Shown here one piece after another: positions 20,051-30,656 of a DNA stretch of 64,000 bases; within the stretch, counting starts at the first letter, position 1, and each line of letters starts with the position of its first letter. Source of the DNA: Prorocentrum cordatum. Taxonomy: Eukaryota; Sar; Dinophyceae; Prorocentrales; Prorocentraceae. The stretch is taken from contig CAUYUJ010000869.1 of NCBI GenBank assembly GCA_963575745.1, forward strand, positions 308,501-372,500. Direction: 5' to 3'. The notes under the pieces are model-generated. The model saw nothing but the letters and a program-made list of their open reading frames with translations. It made no database searches and had not been told where the DNA came from. The translations under genes and the position numbers were made by a program.

Positions 20051-21811
20051 GTGTCGCCTGCTGACCAGCCCAACTGTCGATGCACGCCTTTTTCCGACGT
20101 ATTCGAAACCTCCACCACGGCCCCTGCGCGTCTCTTCATCTCCAGCCCAGTCCGAGTCCGTCACGATGGGCACCTCGCTCGGTAACTCCTGATACTCAAA
20201 AATCCACATCATCTGCGGGTGCGTCGCTAAGTAGGCAGCCAACCGCTTCAGCTCCAGCTCGTGGAGCACCAGTGGCTCCTGCATCCCGCGCATGATCCAG
20301 CTCGTCGCGAACTGGATGTCAATTCTGTCTGCTGCCAAGTACAGTGCCGTCGGCGTCGCCGACTGGAACACCTTCTTCTCCGCGTATCCCAGCTTGCCCA
20401 ACGCCGTTGGCACCTCCTTCCCGATGCTCTTGGAAGCCGGCGAGATCTCCCTCGCCGCGAGCAGCTTCCCGTAGGCCTCGACCACTGTCCTCGCGTGCTT
20501 CGCGTCGCTCTCCCAGTGGAAACCCTTCTCTGTCCAGCTAACCGTCCTCTTCAGGAAATAGCTTGACGTCGCTTCACCTCCATCTCCTGCGGGCCCCACG
20601 AACGGCGACCGCTTCACCTCGAACTTCGCCTCCAGGATCTCGTTGGGCCACCTCAGGTCCACAAGCGCCCCCACGGCCATGAAGTCGTCTCCGTGCACCA
20701 CGATGTGGATGGCCATGAAGCCCTGATCGATCAACGTCCCAATGACCTTGTGCTGGAACAGCTTGCTCGCTCTCCTGGTCCCATACAGCGCCTTCCGCAA
20801 CTGCCAGACTACATTTGGCTCCTCCTCACCTGAGGGCGGCACCGCGCACGCGTCCTTGTCCATCTCAGCGTGGAAGAACACGTTGCTGATGTCCCAGAGC
20901 CCTAACAGGTAGACTTCCATGTGGTTCCTGAACGTCACTGCCAGCACCAGCGCCAGCCTGGCGAACTTCAGCGGGGGCGCCCAAGCGAATGCGTCATCGC
21001 GCGCCTGGTAGGCAACCTGCATGGCCACGAACCTGCACCGCGCAGCGTCGGTGCCCACCTTCCAGTCCTGCAACCACTTGCCCCTAACGCGCATGCCTTT
21101 CGCCTCCGTGAAGTGAACCCGCTTGAGCGCTCCATGCCCTTTCATCTCGGCACGGTCTCGAGCTCTTCCTTCTCGAACCTTCCCTGCTGGAAGCAGCTGT
21201 CCAGAGAGCGCCCCCTCGACGTTGGAAAGGCCCTTCTCCTCGCACGGTTCCGCGGCGTACTCGCCAAGGCCCACCACGCACCGTTCCATTGGCATGACGT
21301 TGACGGCCAGCCCGCCGACAGCGCGCGCCTTCTTGATCTCTGGGTGATCCTCCTTCTCTGGGACCTGTCGCTTCACTCCTTCGGTAATCTCCACGGGATC
21401 CCGCACCATCATCTCAACGCTTTCCTCCTCGTGATCCATCGCCACGTCGTCTGCCTCGCTGGGAGATGCTGCTGCGGCTGCTGCCGCGGCTGCTGCTGCT
21501 CTGCGCCCTGGCTCCTCTGCTGGTGCACGCTTCGACTGCTTCCTGGCCGCTTCTCGAGCTGGTGGCGGTGCCTCAGCTCGCGCTCCAGCATGTGCTGCCA
21601 GGCCCTTCGCACTGTCCTCCGCGCCCAGCAAAGCCTCCAGTCTGGCTCTGAACTCCGCAGTGTGGTACTGGCCCGTCTTGTCACAAGCTGGGCAGCCAGG
21701 TGCCCGACCCAACCGGTTGAGAATCCCCTCGGCCAGGCACCTCGGCCTGTTCGCGGCCTCCTGCGCCAGAAGGGCGTGCAGATGATCTGGCTGAAGAGGT
21801 TTTTGTTCCAC
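20042..21811 (-). pseudogene. Reverse transcriptase and proximal RNase H of the copia polyprotein
   Basis: A 589-residue frame. After an Ala/Arg-rich spacer come RT motifs of the RVT_2 family: CRFVAMQVAYQARDDAF, the first catalytic Asp in LWDISNVFFHAEMD, WQLRKALYGTRRASKLFQ, and the metal-binding pair in VHGDDF (20681-20695), where most copia enzymes have YVDD. The RNase H start (TDSDWAGDEETRR) follows. The frame shifts at about 20055-20065, so the last part of RNase H is not joined. RT catalytic residues look intact. Confidence 0.8.
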
Positions 21812-21819
21812 CGCTTCTC

Positions 21820-22560
21820 GTCGGGCCTCTTGGCGATCGATCTCGCAAAGACCCGCCCCCGTGGCGTGCCGATCATGTGCTCATCGCTGACGTTCGCCTT
21901 GCCGAGCCAGATGCCCTTGTCCCATCTGGCTTCCATCTTCCCAGCGGTCCCTGGGGGTAACTTGTGCATCACGGTCTCCGCGGACTCTGCGATCTGACCG
22001 TGGTAATCTCGTCCTTTGAGCCGACGATAAGGTGTCAGCCCATCTTCTCTCACGGTAAACCTCGTGAGGATCCAGCCTGCGTGCCTCGCCAACCAACTGC
22101 TGATCGGCTCGCTTGGCTTCAGCTCCACTTTGTAGTGTGCATTGACGGTATACACGAGTGTGCGAATGAGCTGATGGACTCTGCCTCCAGCCGCCTCGAC
22201 CGGACCCTTGGGCCTGGAATCGAGCCCCGGGCCGACCTGCAACACCGTCTCCTCGTCTCGTGCGGCTGCTGCCGCTCTCGCAAGCGCCGTGATCGCGTTC
22301 TCCTGGTCACTCGACACCACCACGCGCTTGCGGCCCCAGTACTGCAACGACTGCACCAGGACCTTGACGCCGTAATCCACCGCGCCCTTCTCCATGACAT
22401 TCGCACTCTCGATAGCCGACGAATCGAAGTCCAGGCAGACCAGCAGCGTCATCACATCATCGGTGCCCTTCATTCCTGGGAACGAGTAGTCAATGCAGAC
22501 CTGGGGCGCGTCTCTCCAGGTCCGTCCTGGGATGAACTTGTTCGCGCCCTCCTCCGACTA
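21820..22560 (-). pseudogene. Integrase region of the copia polyprotein
   Basis: The catalytic core is readable: first Asp in CIDYS (about 22490-22500), second Asp in VVVSSDQENA, Glu in KGPVEAAGG, so the DDE triad is retained. The C-terminal part has DGLTPYRRLKGRDYHG and WDKGIWLGK, typical of copia integrases. Directly upstream, a TAG interrupts the frame (22558-22560) before SEEGANKF. The frame passes 21820 but then continues as arginine-rich sequence, while the RT frame takes over, so one frameshift lies near 21800. Confidence 0.72.
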
Positions 22561-22600
22561 CGCAAGCCTTGCACCACGAACGATACGGCCAGTGGGTAAG

Positions 22601-23728
22601 TCAATGTAATTGACGTTTGGCAAGCGGTGGCATCACTGGAACACCCTTCGCTCTCACAACCCTGCTCTCGGGGCTGTCGCACAGTTTGACGGCGCCCCTC
22701 TGCTTGCGAACGATCACCAGGTGGTCAGCAGGTTGAGCGTATCTAGGTCCTGCTGCTGCTGCCGCTGCGGCGGGTGCCGCTCCTGCAGCTGATGAGCTCG
22801 CTGCTCCTCCTGGGCTAACTCCTGCTACCTCGCCTCCTGCTGGTCCTGGCTGCCGTCCATCCCCGTAGACTGGAATGGGTTGAGCTACCACTGGCTGTCG
22901 TAGTGGGGCGATCGCGACTGCTGGCTCGCTGGCTGCGACCACGTGCTCCATCTTCATGTACCAGATGCGGCCCTGCTGCGCCAATGGTAAGATCCGCCCG
23001 CTCGGCACCCCCAGCACGCTTGGGTGCACCCCATACTTGGGAACGAAGCCTGCCTCCAGCAAGTCCTGCTGCGCCACGGTCGGACACTTGACGTTCGTGA
23101 TCTGGAACCTCACCTTGAAGATATCCCGCTGCTGGTCGAGCGCCGTCGCCGCGAAGTTGACCTCACACGCGCCATTGCGGATGATCGACTGCCCTGTCGC
23201 GGCCTCAAGCGGTGGCAAGTTCTTCGGCGCAATCCAGTTGCTACTGCCCTGCGGTTCTGCCTCTGCGAACTCCATCGAACGAATAGCGATGCCTGCGCCG
23301 CTGTCGATCATCAGGTAGTCCGCGTCGTCGTCTTCGAAGCTGCTCGCACCTGCGGCCGCCAACATGCTCACGTAGATGGGCCCCTCGTCGTCCGTGTCAG
23401 GCCACGGGTACGCGCGCTCCTCTTGAATGGTGGTCGGCGTGCCTCTCACCTGTCGAAGTGCCACCGCCGATCCGGAGACCGCCGATGATGGGCGGACTGT
23501 CGATCGCGCCAGTGTCCTCGCCATGTCCAGGTGATGTTGCGCCGACGTGCTAATGGGAATCGTGTTCACGAGTGATGCCGAGTCATTTGGGCCGACGGTG
23601 GACGTCGCGCACCCAGGTTTGACTGGTTGCTGCTGAGGAACGACTGCATTGGCATTGCTGTTCTGGCTCGCCTGCCTCTGATCATAGCGTCTCTTTCTCC
23701 TGCGCGTCTCCGTCACGTGTCCTGCCAT
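22601..23728 (-). CDS. Protease region of the copia polyprotein
   Basis: A 375-residue frame. It begins with the zinc-knuckle remnant and a basic segment, then an Ala/Ser/Thr-rich linker. The aspartic protease core has the catalytic DSGAG (23291-23305), preceded by a hydrophobic-acidic segment (DDADYLMI) and followed by NYRPIG-free sequence with DLLEAGFVPKYG, as in copia proteases and the following GAG-pre-integrase link. It ends at a stop at 22601 in the link to the integrase, where an active copy should stay open. The catalytic Asp is present. Confidence 0.7.
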   Translation of the reverse strand: MAGHVTETRRRKRRYDQRQASQNSNANAVVPQQQPVKPGCATSTVGPNDSASLVNTIPISTSAQHHLDMARTLARSTVRPSSAVSGSAVALRQVRGTPTTIQEERAYPWPDTDDEGPIYVSMLAAAGASSFEDDDADYLMIDSGAGIAIRSMEFAEAEPQGSSNWIAPKNLPPLEAATGQSIIRNGACEVNFAATALDQQRDIFKVRFQITNVKCPTVAQQDLLEAGFVPKYGVHPSVLGVPSGRILPLAQQGRIWYMKMEHVVAASEPAVAIAPLRQPVVAQPIPVYGDGRQPGPAGGEVAGVSPGGAASSSAAGAAPAAAAAAAGPRYAQPADHLVIVRKQRGAVKLCDSPESRVVRAKGVPVMPPLAKRQLH

Positions 23729-23961
23729 CTTACACCAGTCGCACCACTGTCGTTCTTCGCAGCCTTGGACTTTCTTTTGCCGTCCTTGCCTTTACCTCCC
23801 GCTTTGCTTTTGTCACCTTTGACTTTACCTGTGGTACTCTTGCCATTGCCTTTGGAGTCTTCACCGCCTTTGCCGTGCCAGCTGCGAACTGCATCCACGT
23901 CCACGGGCATCACCTGATCGTCGTCTCGATGCCAAACACGCTGATTCACGATGTAGTCCAT
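23690..23961 (-). pseudogene. Nucleocapsid segment with a damaged zinc knuckle
   Basis: The frame from 23961 gives VRSWHGKGG and a long Lys/Gly-rich stretch, then stops at 23713-23715. The zinc knuckle is in another frame: C-x2-C (23732-23743), then x4-H (23717-23719) and x4, but the last ligand position is arginine (codon 23702-23704, CGC) where the CCHC motif has cysteine. A frameshift just before it and the ligand change both argue that RNA packaging by this copy is lost. Confidence 0.6.
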
Positions 23962-23981
23962 GATCTCCTTTTCTGATGTCC

Positions 23982-24752
23982 TTATACCTCATGAGCCTGT
24001 TCGAGTTCAACCAGCGCCAGGTGAGACTTCAGAACTTCATCTTCCTGCCCTTGGACCCGCACGTTCGCCTTGATAGACTCTGGCAAGATATCCTCGGCCT
24101 GCTCCTCATACTCAGTGACCTCACGCTCCCACGTCTCGATGGCGTCTCTGTGTCCGACTCCAGCCTTGAACGTCGTGTTCAGCAACTGGTTGAGCAGCGC
24201 ACCCTGTCGTCCTCTGACCCTGGCTTCGAACTCCATGATCAACTGCCTCCAGGCCTCGAAACCGTTGGAACTCTTCGTGTTCCTGATCAGCTTGAAGCCA
24301 CGAGACGTCATCGTCATACTCACCGTCAGCAAGTGGAACAGCATCCTCGAGCGCTTCTCATCTCCAGCTTTCTCGTCATTGAACGATCTGCCCATGACCA
24401 CTTCTTCGTCCATGGCCGTATTCCTGTCCATCAGCTCGATGGTGCGCTCGTCTTGGGATTCAACGTAGCTGCGAAACAAGAAACACAAGTCTGACCAGGA
24501 CTCCTGCTTGCCATCGAACCTATCGGGATTCTTCGTGATCTTCGTGTCGAACGGCGTCGCGTCGAGCTCCACCGTCGCCGCCGTGGCCGCTCGTGCCGCA
24601 GCCCTTGCCGCCGCGCCGCCATCAGCGGCGCGCGCGGCTGCCTCTTGTAGTTGATCCGCTCGATCCCGTTGTCGTCGAGCCTCCTGGACCAGCTCTACAT
24701 TCGCCTGCTCGAGCGCCTCGAGCCTTCTGACGATCTCCTCTGGCGTTGCCAT
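23982..24752 (-). CDS. gag: Gag of the copia element
   Basis: A 256-residue open frame starting at the first ATG (MATPEEIVRRLEAL) about 260 bases inside the 5' LTR. An N-terminal coiled-coil-like segment rich in Gln, Arg and Ala (residues 1-60) leads to a capsid-like region with NPDRFDGKQESWSDL, then WRQLIMEFEARVRGRQGALL and a helical C-terminus. This fits the UBN2/copia Gag fold, which builds the particle around the RNA. The leader between LTR and start contains a CT dinucleotide run. The frame ends at 23982 and the nucleocapsid lies in other frames, so Gag is probably truncated relative to an active copy. Confidence 0.75.
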   Translation of the reverse strand: MATPEEIVRRLEALEQANVELVQEARRQRDRADQLQEAAARAADGGAAARAAARAATAATVELDATPFDTKITKNPDRFDGKQESWSDLCFLFRSYVESQDERTIELMDRNTAMDEEVVMGRSFNDEKAGDEKRSRMLFHLLTVSMTMTSRGFKLIRNTKSSNGFEAWRQLIMEFEARVRGRQGALLNQLLNTTFKAGVGHRDAIETWEREVTEYEEQAEDILPESIKANVRVQGQEDEVLKSHLALVELEQAHEV

Positions 24753-24884
24753 CCTCGATATCCTGAATCGCGAGCTGGCCCTGCTGCTTGATAGCGCACA
24801 GCCACCTGCCGAGCTCCGACCAGTACCCTCTGATCCTGCCGAGCGAAATCAGCTGAACCGTGATCCTCTTCCAGTCGCACTGGT

Positions 24885-24915
<31 letters not shown>

Positions 24916-25008
24916 GCTGCTGCTGATGCTGATCAGCTCGAAGCCCTCGTTCTCGCCAGACCTCGCTGACGTTGATGTAACTGCCGTGGATCGTGTAGCG
25001 CCGTAGCG

Positions 25009-25019
25009 CTCTGCTACCA
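25009..25019 (-). promoter_or_regulatory. Primer-binding site (initiator tRNA-Met type)
   Basis: TGGTAGCAGAG on the minus strand directly follows the 5' LTR. It is complementary to the 3' end (CUCUGCUACCA) of eukaryotic initiator tRNA-Met, the usual primer of copia elements. Confidence 0.75.
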
Positions 25020-25169
25020 TCCGAGAGCCCAAAATGGGCGGCGGTATCTGCGGGATGTATCTGATCTCACAACCGAAACCTATTTTCTCGAGCCTCGCGA
25101 GGGGCTGCGGAGCGCAACAAATCATAGCCTTGTGAGACATTATCAGGCTAGGAAGCGATATGACACGCA
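25020..25169 (-). repeat. 5' LTR of the copia element
   Basis: 150 bp on the minus strand, starting TGCGTGTCATATCG and ending GGGCTCTCGGA immediately before the primer-binding site. It starts with the usual TG but does not end with CA. Near its end it holds a short dyad, GCCCATTTTGGGC. Confidence 0.88.
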
Positions 25170-25640
25170 AAGAGGCCTCGAAGACGCCTGACTTCTCGGT
25201 GGTTTTTGAAGGATTTGGGACGTTCTCGCCTTTTCGGCTTCCCGACGCTCCAAGACGGCCCGCGAGGCCCCCAAAATCACCCCAAGAAGGCCCCAGAGGC
25301 CCCCAAGAGGGCCCCGAGAAGGCACAAGAGGGCCCCAAGACGACGCAAGAGGCGCCCAAGACGGTCCAAGACAGCCCAAGAGGGCCCAGAGACGGCCCCA
25401 AGAGGGGGCCCAGATGAGATACCCGAGCGGACATTCCGAGTCCTCGGCCCTAAGAAGCCCCCAGGGGGCCCCAAGAGGCCTGCAAGAGGCCCCCAATAAG
25501 TCCCGAAGAGGCCCCCAAGAGGCCCCCAAGAGGCCCCAAGAGGCCCCCAAGAGGCCCCCAAGAGGCCCCCACACTGCTCCCAAGAGGAGGCCCCCCAGAG
25601 CGCTCCGAAGAGACCCGAAAAAAACACCCCTGAGAACTCT
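25170..25640 (+). repeat. CAAGAGGCC-family minisatellite, block 3
   Basis: Right flank of the copia element. Starts with a conserved core (TTCTCGGTGGTTTTTGAAGG ... CTTCCCGACG) and passes into runs of CCCCCAAGAGGC. Long open frames here are repeat translations. Confidence 0.85.
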
Positions 25641-25649
25641 AACCCACAA

Positions 25650-28600
25650 CCCTGGCACGGTGGCGGGATGGGCCGAAGGCCTTTGGATCCGCCGCCCCCT
25701 GTCGATTCATCGCAGGGGTGCCTGGCGTGCCAGGCCCTATCGGTTTTTGTTCTTTTTCCGAAAGAACTCTCCCAGTGGGTTTCGGCCCGTCTCGCCGGGG
25801 TACCGGAAAGCTCTTCCAGGACCGCGAAGTCCCGAACAAATCCCCTAAGACGGCTCAAGATGGCGTCCAAGATGGCCAAGATGGCCCAAGATGGCCTCCA
25901 AGATGGTCCAAGATGGCCTCCAAGTCCGCCCAAGATGGTCCAAGACGGCCTCCAAGACGGCCCAAGACGGCCCAAGAGGCCCCCCAGAGGCCTCCCAGAC
26001 GGCCCAAGAGGCCTCCATCATTGATTTTCCTTAGGTGTTTGAAGAATTTTGGCATTCGCTTCTTCTCGGCTTTCCGACGACCCAAGACGGCCCAAGAGGC
26101 CCCCAAGATCGCCCAAGAGGCCCCCAAGAGGGCCCCATGACGGCCCAAGTGGCCTCCAAGATGGCCCCAAGAGGGCCCCAAGACGGCCCAAAGGCCTCCA
26201 ACACGCCCAAGATGGCCTCCAATACGCCCAAGATGGCCTCCAAGACGGCCCCGAAGCGCCCCAAGAGGGTCCCCCGTTGGCCCCGAAAGGCCCCCAAGAC
26301 GGCTCCCGACGGCGTCAGACGTCCCAGGAACCCACCAAGATGGCCGAAGTTGGCACGAAGCTGGCCCAAGATGGCCCAAGAGGCCCCCAAGAGGGCCTCC
26401 AGGAAGGCCAGAAGAGGCCAAAAACATTGATGTTCCTGAGGTTGTTGACGGATTTTGACATTTGCTTCGTTTCGGCCTTCCGACGGCCCGAGACGGCCCA
26501 AGAGCCCCCAAAGATCGCCCAAAGATCGCCCAAGAGGCCTCCAAGACGGCCAAGATGACCTTCAAGATGCCCACGTGTTCCCCGAAGGCTTTCCAAACCG
26601 ATTCGGGGAACACATGGTCCGATGGCTTGGCAGGTCTGGCCTCAACGTTCGGCCACATAGGCGCTTCCAAAAAGGCAGGGGGCGGCGGCGATTCGCCGTA
26701 GGCGTCTTCGATCCGCCGCCCCCTGTGGATTCATCGCAGGGGTGCCTGGCGTGCCAGATAATCTCGGTTTTGGATTTGTTCTTTTTCCGAAAGATTCCCC
26801 CCTGGGGCTTCGGCCCGTCCCGCCAGCCACCCGGAAGTCCCCCAATTTTCCCAATGTTCCGTTCAAGATGGCCCAAGATGGCGCCAAGATGGCCACGTTG
26901 GCCCAAGATGGCCTCCAAGATGGTCCAAGATGGCCTCCAAGTCCGCCCAAGGTCGTCCAAGACGACCTCCCATACGGCCCAAGAGAATCAAAGACGGCCG
27001 AAGACGGTCCAAGAGCCCCCCCAGAGGCCTCCCAGACGGCCCAAGAGGCCTCCAAGAGGTCCTCCAGGAGGGCCCGAAGAGGCCAACATCATTGATTTTC
27101 CTTAGGTGTTTGAAGAATGTTGGCATTCGCTTCTTCTCTGCTTTCCGACGACCCAAGACGGCCCAAGAGGCCCCCCAGGATCGCCCCCACAGCGCCCAAG
27201 AGGCCCCCAAGATGGCCTCAGGACTGCCCAAGAGGCCCCCGAGACGGCCCCAAGAGAACACGAAGACGACCCAAGAGCCTCAAAGACACCCAATATGCCC
27301 TCCAAAACAACCCTGAAGCACCCCAAGAGGGCCCCAAGTCGGCCCAGAAAGACCCCCCAAACCGCTTCCGACGGCGTCAGACGGGCCAGGAGCCCACCAA
27401 GATGGCCGAAGTTGGCTCGAAGCTAGCCCAAGATGGCCCAAGAGGCCTCCAAGAGGGCCTCCAGGAAGGCATGTTCCTTTGGTTTTGAAGGAAGTTGACA
27501 TTTGCTTCATTTCGGCTTTCCGACGGCCCAGTACGGCCCAAGAGCCCCCAAAGATCGCCCAAAGATTGCCCAAGAGGCCTCCAAGATGGCCCCAGAAGGA
27601 CCCAAGAGGCCCCCAAGACGGCCCAGGAGGCCTTCAATACGCCCAAGATGGCCTCCAAGACGGACCTGGAGCACCCCAAGAGGGCCCCAAGTCGGCTCAG
27701 AGAGGCCCCCCAAACGGCTTCCGACGGCGTCGGACGGGCCAGGGGCCCACCAAGACGGCCGAAGATGGCACTAAGCTGGCCCACGACGGCCGAAGAGGCC
27801 TCCAAGAGGGCCTCCAGGAAGGCCCGAAAAGGCCAACACCATTGACTTCCCATGAGTGTTTGAAGGAGTGTGGCATTTGCATGTGTTCGGCCTTCCGACG
27901 GCCCAAGACGGCCCAAGTGCCCCCAAAGATCGCCCAAGAGGCCCAAGACGGCCCCAAGAGGCCCCCAAGATGGCCCAAGAGGCCTCCAAGACGCTCAATA
28001 TGGCCTCCAAGACGGCCCAAGAGCCCTCCAAGACGTCCTCCAAGAAGGCCCGAAAGGGTCAAAATGGCCTCCAGGCGGCCAAGATGACCTTCAAGATGCC
28101 CACGTGTTCTCCGAAGGCTTTCCAAACCGATTCGGGGAACACATGGTCCGATAGCTTGGCAGGCCTGGCCTCAACGTTCGGCCACATAGGCGCTTCCAAA
28201 AAGGCAGGGGGCAGTGGTGATTCGCCGTAGGCGTCTTCGATCCGCCGCCCTGTCGATTCATCGCAGGGGTGCCTGGCGTGCTAGATTATTTCGGTTTTGG
28301 TTTTGGTTTTTTTTCCAAAGGAACTCCCCCTGGGGCTTCGGCCCGTCCCGCCGGGGTCCCAGGAGGCTCTTCCAGGACCGCAAACGACCTCAACGTCCGG
28401 AAAACAATCTCCGAGAGGGCTCAAGATGGCGTCCATGATGGCCATGTTGGCCCAAGATGGCCTCCAAGACAGTTCGCCCAAGATGGTCCAAGACGGCCTC
28501 CAAGACGGCCCAAGAGTCCAAGACGGCCCAAGACGGCTGAAGAGGCCTCCAAGACGGCCCTAAAGGCCTCCAAGAGGTCCTCCAGGAGGGCCCGAAGAGG

Positions 28601-29960
28601 CCAACATACTTGATTTTCCTTAGGTGTTTGAAGGATTTAGGCATTCGCTTCTTCTCGGCTTTCCGACGACCCAAGACGGCCCAAGAGGCCCCCCAGGATC
28701 GCCCCCACAGCGCCCAAGAGGCCTGCAAGATTGTTTCAGGACTGCCCAAGAGGCCCCCGAGACGGCCCCAAGAGGGCAGAAAGACGACCCAAGAGGCCTC
28801 CAATACGCCCAAGATGGCCTCCAAGACGGCCCAGGAGCACCCCAAGAGGGCCCCAAATCGGCCCAGAAAGACCCCCCAAACCGCTTCCGACGGCGTCAGG
28901 CGGGCCAGGAGCCCACCAAGATAGCCGAAGTGGGCTCGAAGCTGGCCCAAGACGGCCCAAGAGGCCTCCAAGAGGGCCTCCAGGAAGGCCAGAAAATGCC
29001 AAAAACACTTATTTCACGTCGGTGTTTGAAGTATTTTGACATTTGCTTCGTTTCGGCCTTCCGACGGCCCGATGCGGGCCAAGAGCCCCCAAAGATCGCC
29101 CAAAGATTGCCCAAGAGGCCTCCAAGATGGCCCCAGAAGGACCCAAGAGGCCCCCAAGACGGCCCAGGAGTCTTTTAAGACGCCCAAGATGACCTCCAAG
29201 ACGGCCATGGAGCATTCCAAGAGGACCCCAAGTCGGCTCAGAGAGGCCCCCCCCAAAACGGCTTCCGACGGCGTCGGACGGGCCAGGGGCCCACCAAGAC
29301 GGCCGAAGATGGCACTAAGCTGGCCCACGACGGACGAAGAGGCCTCCAAGAGGGCCTCCAGGAAGGCCCGAAAAGGCCAACACCATTGACTTCCCATGAG
29401 TGTGTGAAGGAGTGTGGCATTTGCATGTGTTCGGCCTTCCGACGGCCCAAGACGGCCCAAGTGCCCCCAAAGATCGCCCAAGAGGCCCAAGACGGCCCCA
29501 AGAGGCCCCCAAGATGGCCCAAGAGGCCTCCAAGACGCTCAATATGGCCTCCAAGACGGCCCAAGAGCCCTCCAAGACGTCCTCCAAGAAGGCCCGAAAG
29601 GGTCAAAATGGCCTCCAGGCGGCCAAGATGACCTTCAAGATGCCCACGTGTTCTCCGAAGGCTTTCTAAACCGATTCGGGGAACACATGGTCCGATGGCT
29701 TGGCAGGTCTGGCCTCAACGTTCGGCCACATAGGCGCTTCCAAAAAGGCAGGGGGCGGCGGTGATTCGCCGTAGGCGTCTTCGATCCGCCGCCCTGTCGA
29801 TTCATCGCAGGGGTGCCTGGCGTGCTAGATTATTTCGGTTTTGGTTTTGGCTCTTTTTCCAAAGGAACTCCCCCTGGGGCTTCGGCCCGTCCCGCCGGGG
29901 TCCCAGGAGGCTCTTCCAGGACCCAGGAGGCTCTTCCAGGACCGCAAACCTCCAGGGTCT
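25650..29960 (+). repeat. Higher-order array of CAAGAGGCC repeats, period about 1.5 kb
   Basis: Three levels are visible. Short CAAGATGGCC/CAAGACGGCC units fill most of the region. A conserved core with GATTTTCCTTAGGTGTTTGA, TTGGCATTCGCTTCTTCTCG and TTTCCGACG recurs about every 400-750 bases. A non-repeat module of about 300 bp (from CCCACGTGTTC through ACCGATTCGGGGAACACATG, GATCCGCCGCCC and GGGGTGCCTGGCGTG) occurs at about 26553, 28077 and 29623, with a partial copy at 25670. Successive copies of the module are 1524 and 1546 bases apart. The stretches 27480-28080 and 29025-29625 are nearly identical. No real gene is supported. Confidence 0.85.
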
Positions 29961-29964
29961 GAAG

Positions 29965-30232
29965 CCTCCTGGGCACATTCCTCCACGAACGCCCCCGCCG
30001 TAAGGATAGCAGGCGGAGGAGATCTGGCGCTTCAGAAGTTGATCCCACAGTGACCACCACCATCGCCGAACGGCCAGGCCCTGGCCGAAGGCTCACTCGG
30101 CCGCCGCTCGGGCAGCTCGGGGGCCTGGACGTCGTCAGCCGCCAATATCGCGGGCTCGGCACTGCAGAAGTCTCCCGCAAATCCCATTCGCACACCGTGG
30201 AGCGGGTCGCACTGTAGGAACAAGGAAGAGCG
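29965..30232 (+). CDS. Possible coding segment, unknown
   Basis: One plus-strand frame is open for about 90 codons with varied composition (KDSRRRRSGASEVDPT, then a Pro/Gly/Arg-rich part, LGGLDVVSRQYRGLG) and stops at 30230-30232. It starts right at the end of the higher-order repeat and is followed by a (GGT)n block. No family recognised; it could equally be chance. Confidence 0.2.
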
Positions 30233-30309
30233 ACACCGTCACCGCCAGGAACCACCAGCGGGAGGAGCCAGGGGGGGGGGGCCCCTGGTGGTGGTGGTCC
30301 CCAACTCTC

Positions 30310-30520
30310 GCTCGAAACATCCCCTACTCCCTCGGCTCGGGGAGGCATCGTGGGCCTCATCGCTAGAGGTGGCCCCCCTGGCGGTGGTGGTGGTGGTGGT
30401 GGTGGTGGTGGTGGTGGTGGTGGTGGTGGTGTTGGTGGTGGTGATAATGGTTGTGATGGTGGTAGTGGTGGTGGTGGAGATGGTGGTGGTGGTGGTGGTG
30501 ATGGTGATGCTGGTGGTGTC
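30310..30520 (+). repeat. (GGT)n microsatellite
   Basis: Long GGT run (purest at 30380-30430) with GAT and GTT interruptions. Reads as poly-Gly, poly-Val or poly-Trp/Cys depending on frame. Confidence 0.9.
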
Positions 30521-30656
30521 ACTTCTCCTTCCCTCGACACTGGGGCCCGCTGCGCGGCACAGCGCTGCTGGTGCACCCCCACGGCGGTGTTCGTGAGGAA
30601 GCGCTCATCGACTGAGGCTACCATCGCGTGAACGCGCACGGCGCTCTCGGGAGCCT

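Larger units (their letters stand above)
19266..25169 (-). mobile_element. Ty1/copia-type LTR retrotransposon, complete in structure but coding-defective
   Basis: A 5.9-kb element read on the minus strand. It has terminal direct repeats of 150 bp (5') and 156 bp (3'), a primer-binding site directly inside the 5' LTR and a purine tract directly inside the 3' LTR. Gag, nucleocapsid, protease, integrase, reverse transcriptase and RNase H follow in the copia order (integrase before RT). The LTRs differ by about eight substitutions, a 7-base duplication and one single-base indel, so the insertion is not recent. The outer flanks GAGAG (19261-19265) and AAGAG (25170-25174) could be a 5-bp target duplication with one change. 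Frameshifts and an in-frame stop show that it cannot make a full polyprotein. Confidence 0.88.

Noticed and set aside
25650-29960. Large open frames in the CAAGAGGCC array as proteins
   Set aside because: All are built from repeats such as KTAQEAPK or GASWAVLG in several overlapping frames on both strands and vary freely between the 1.5-kb copies.
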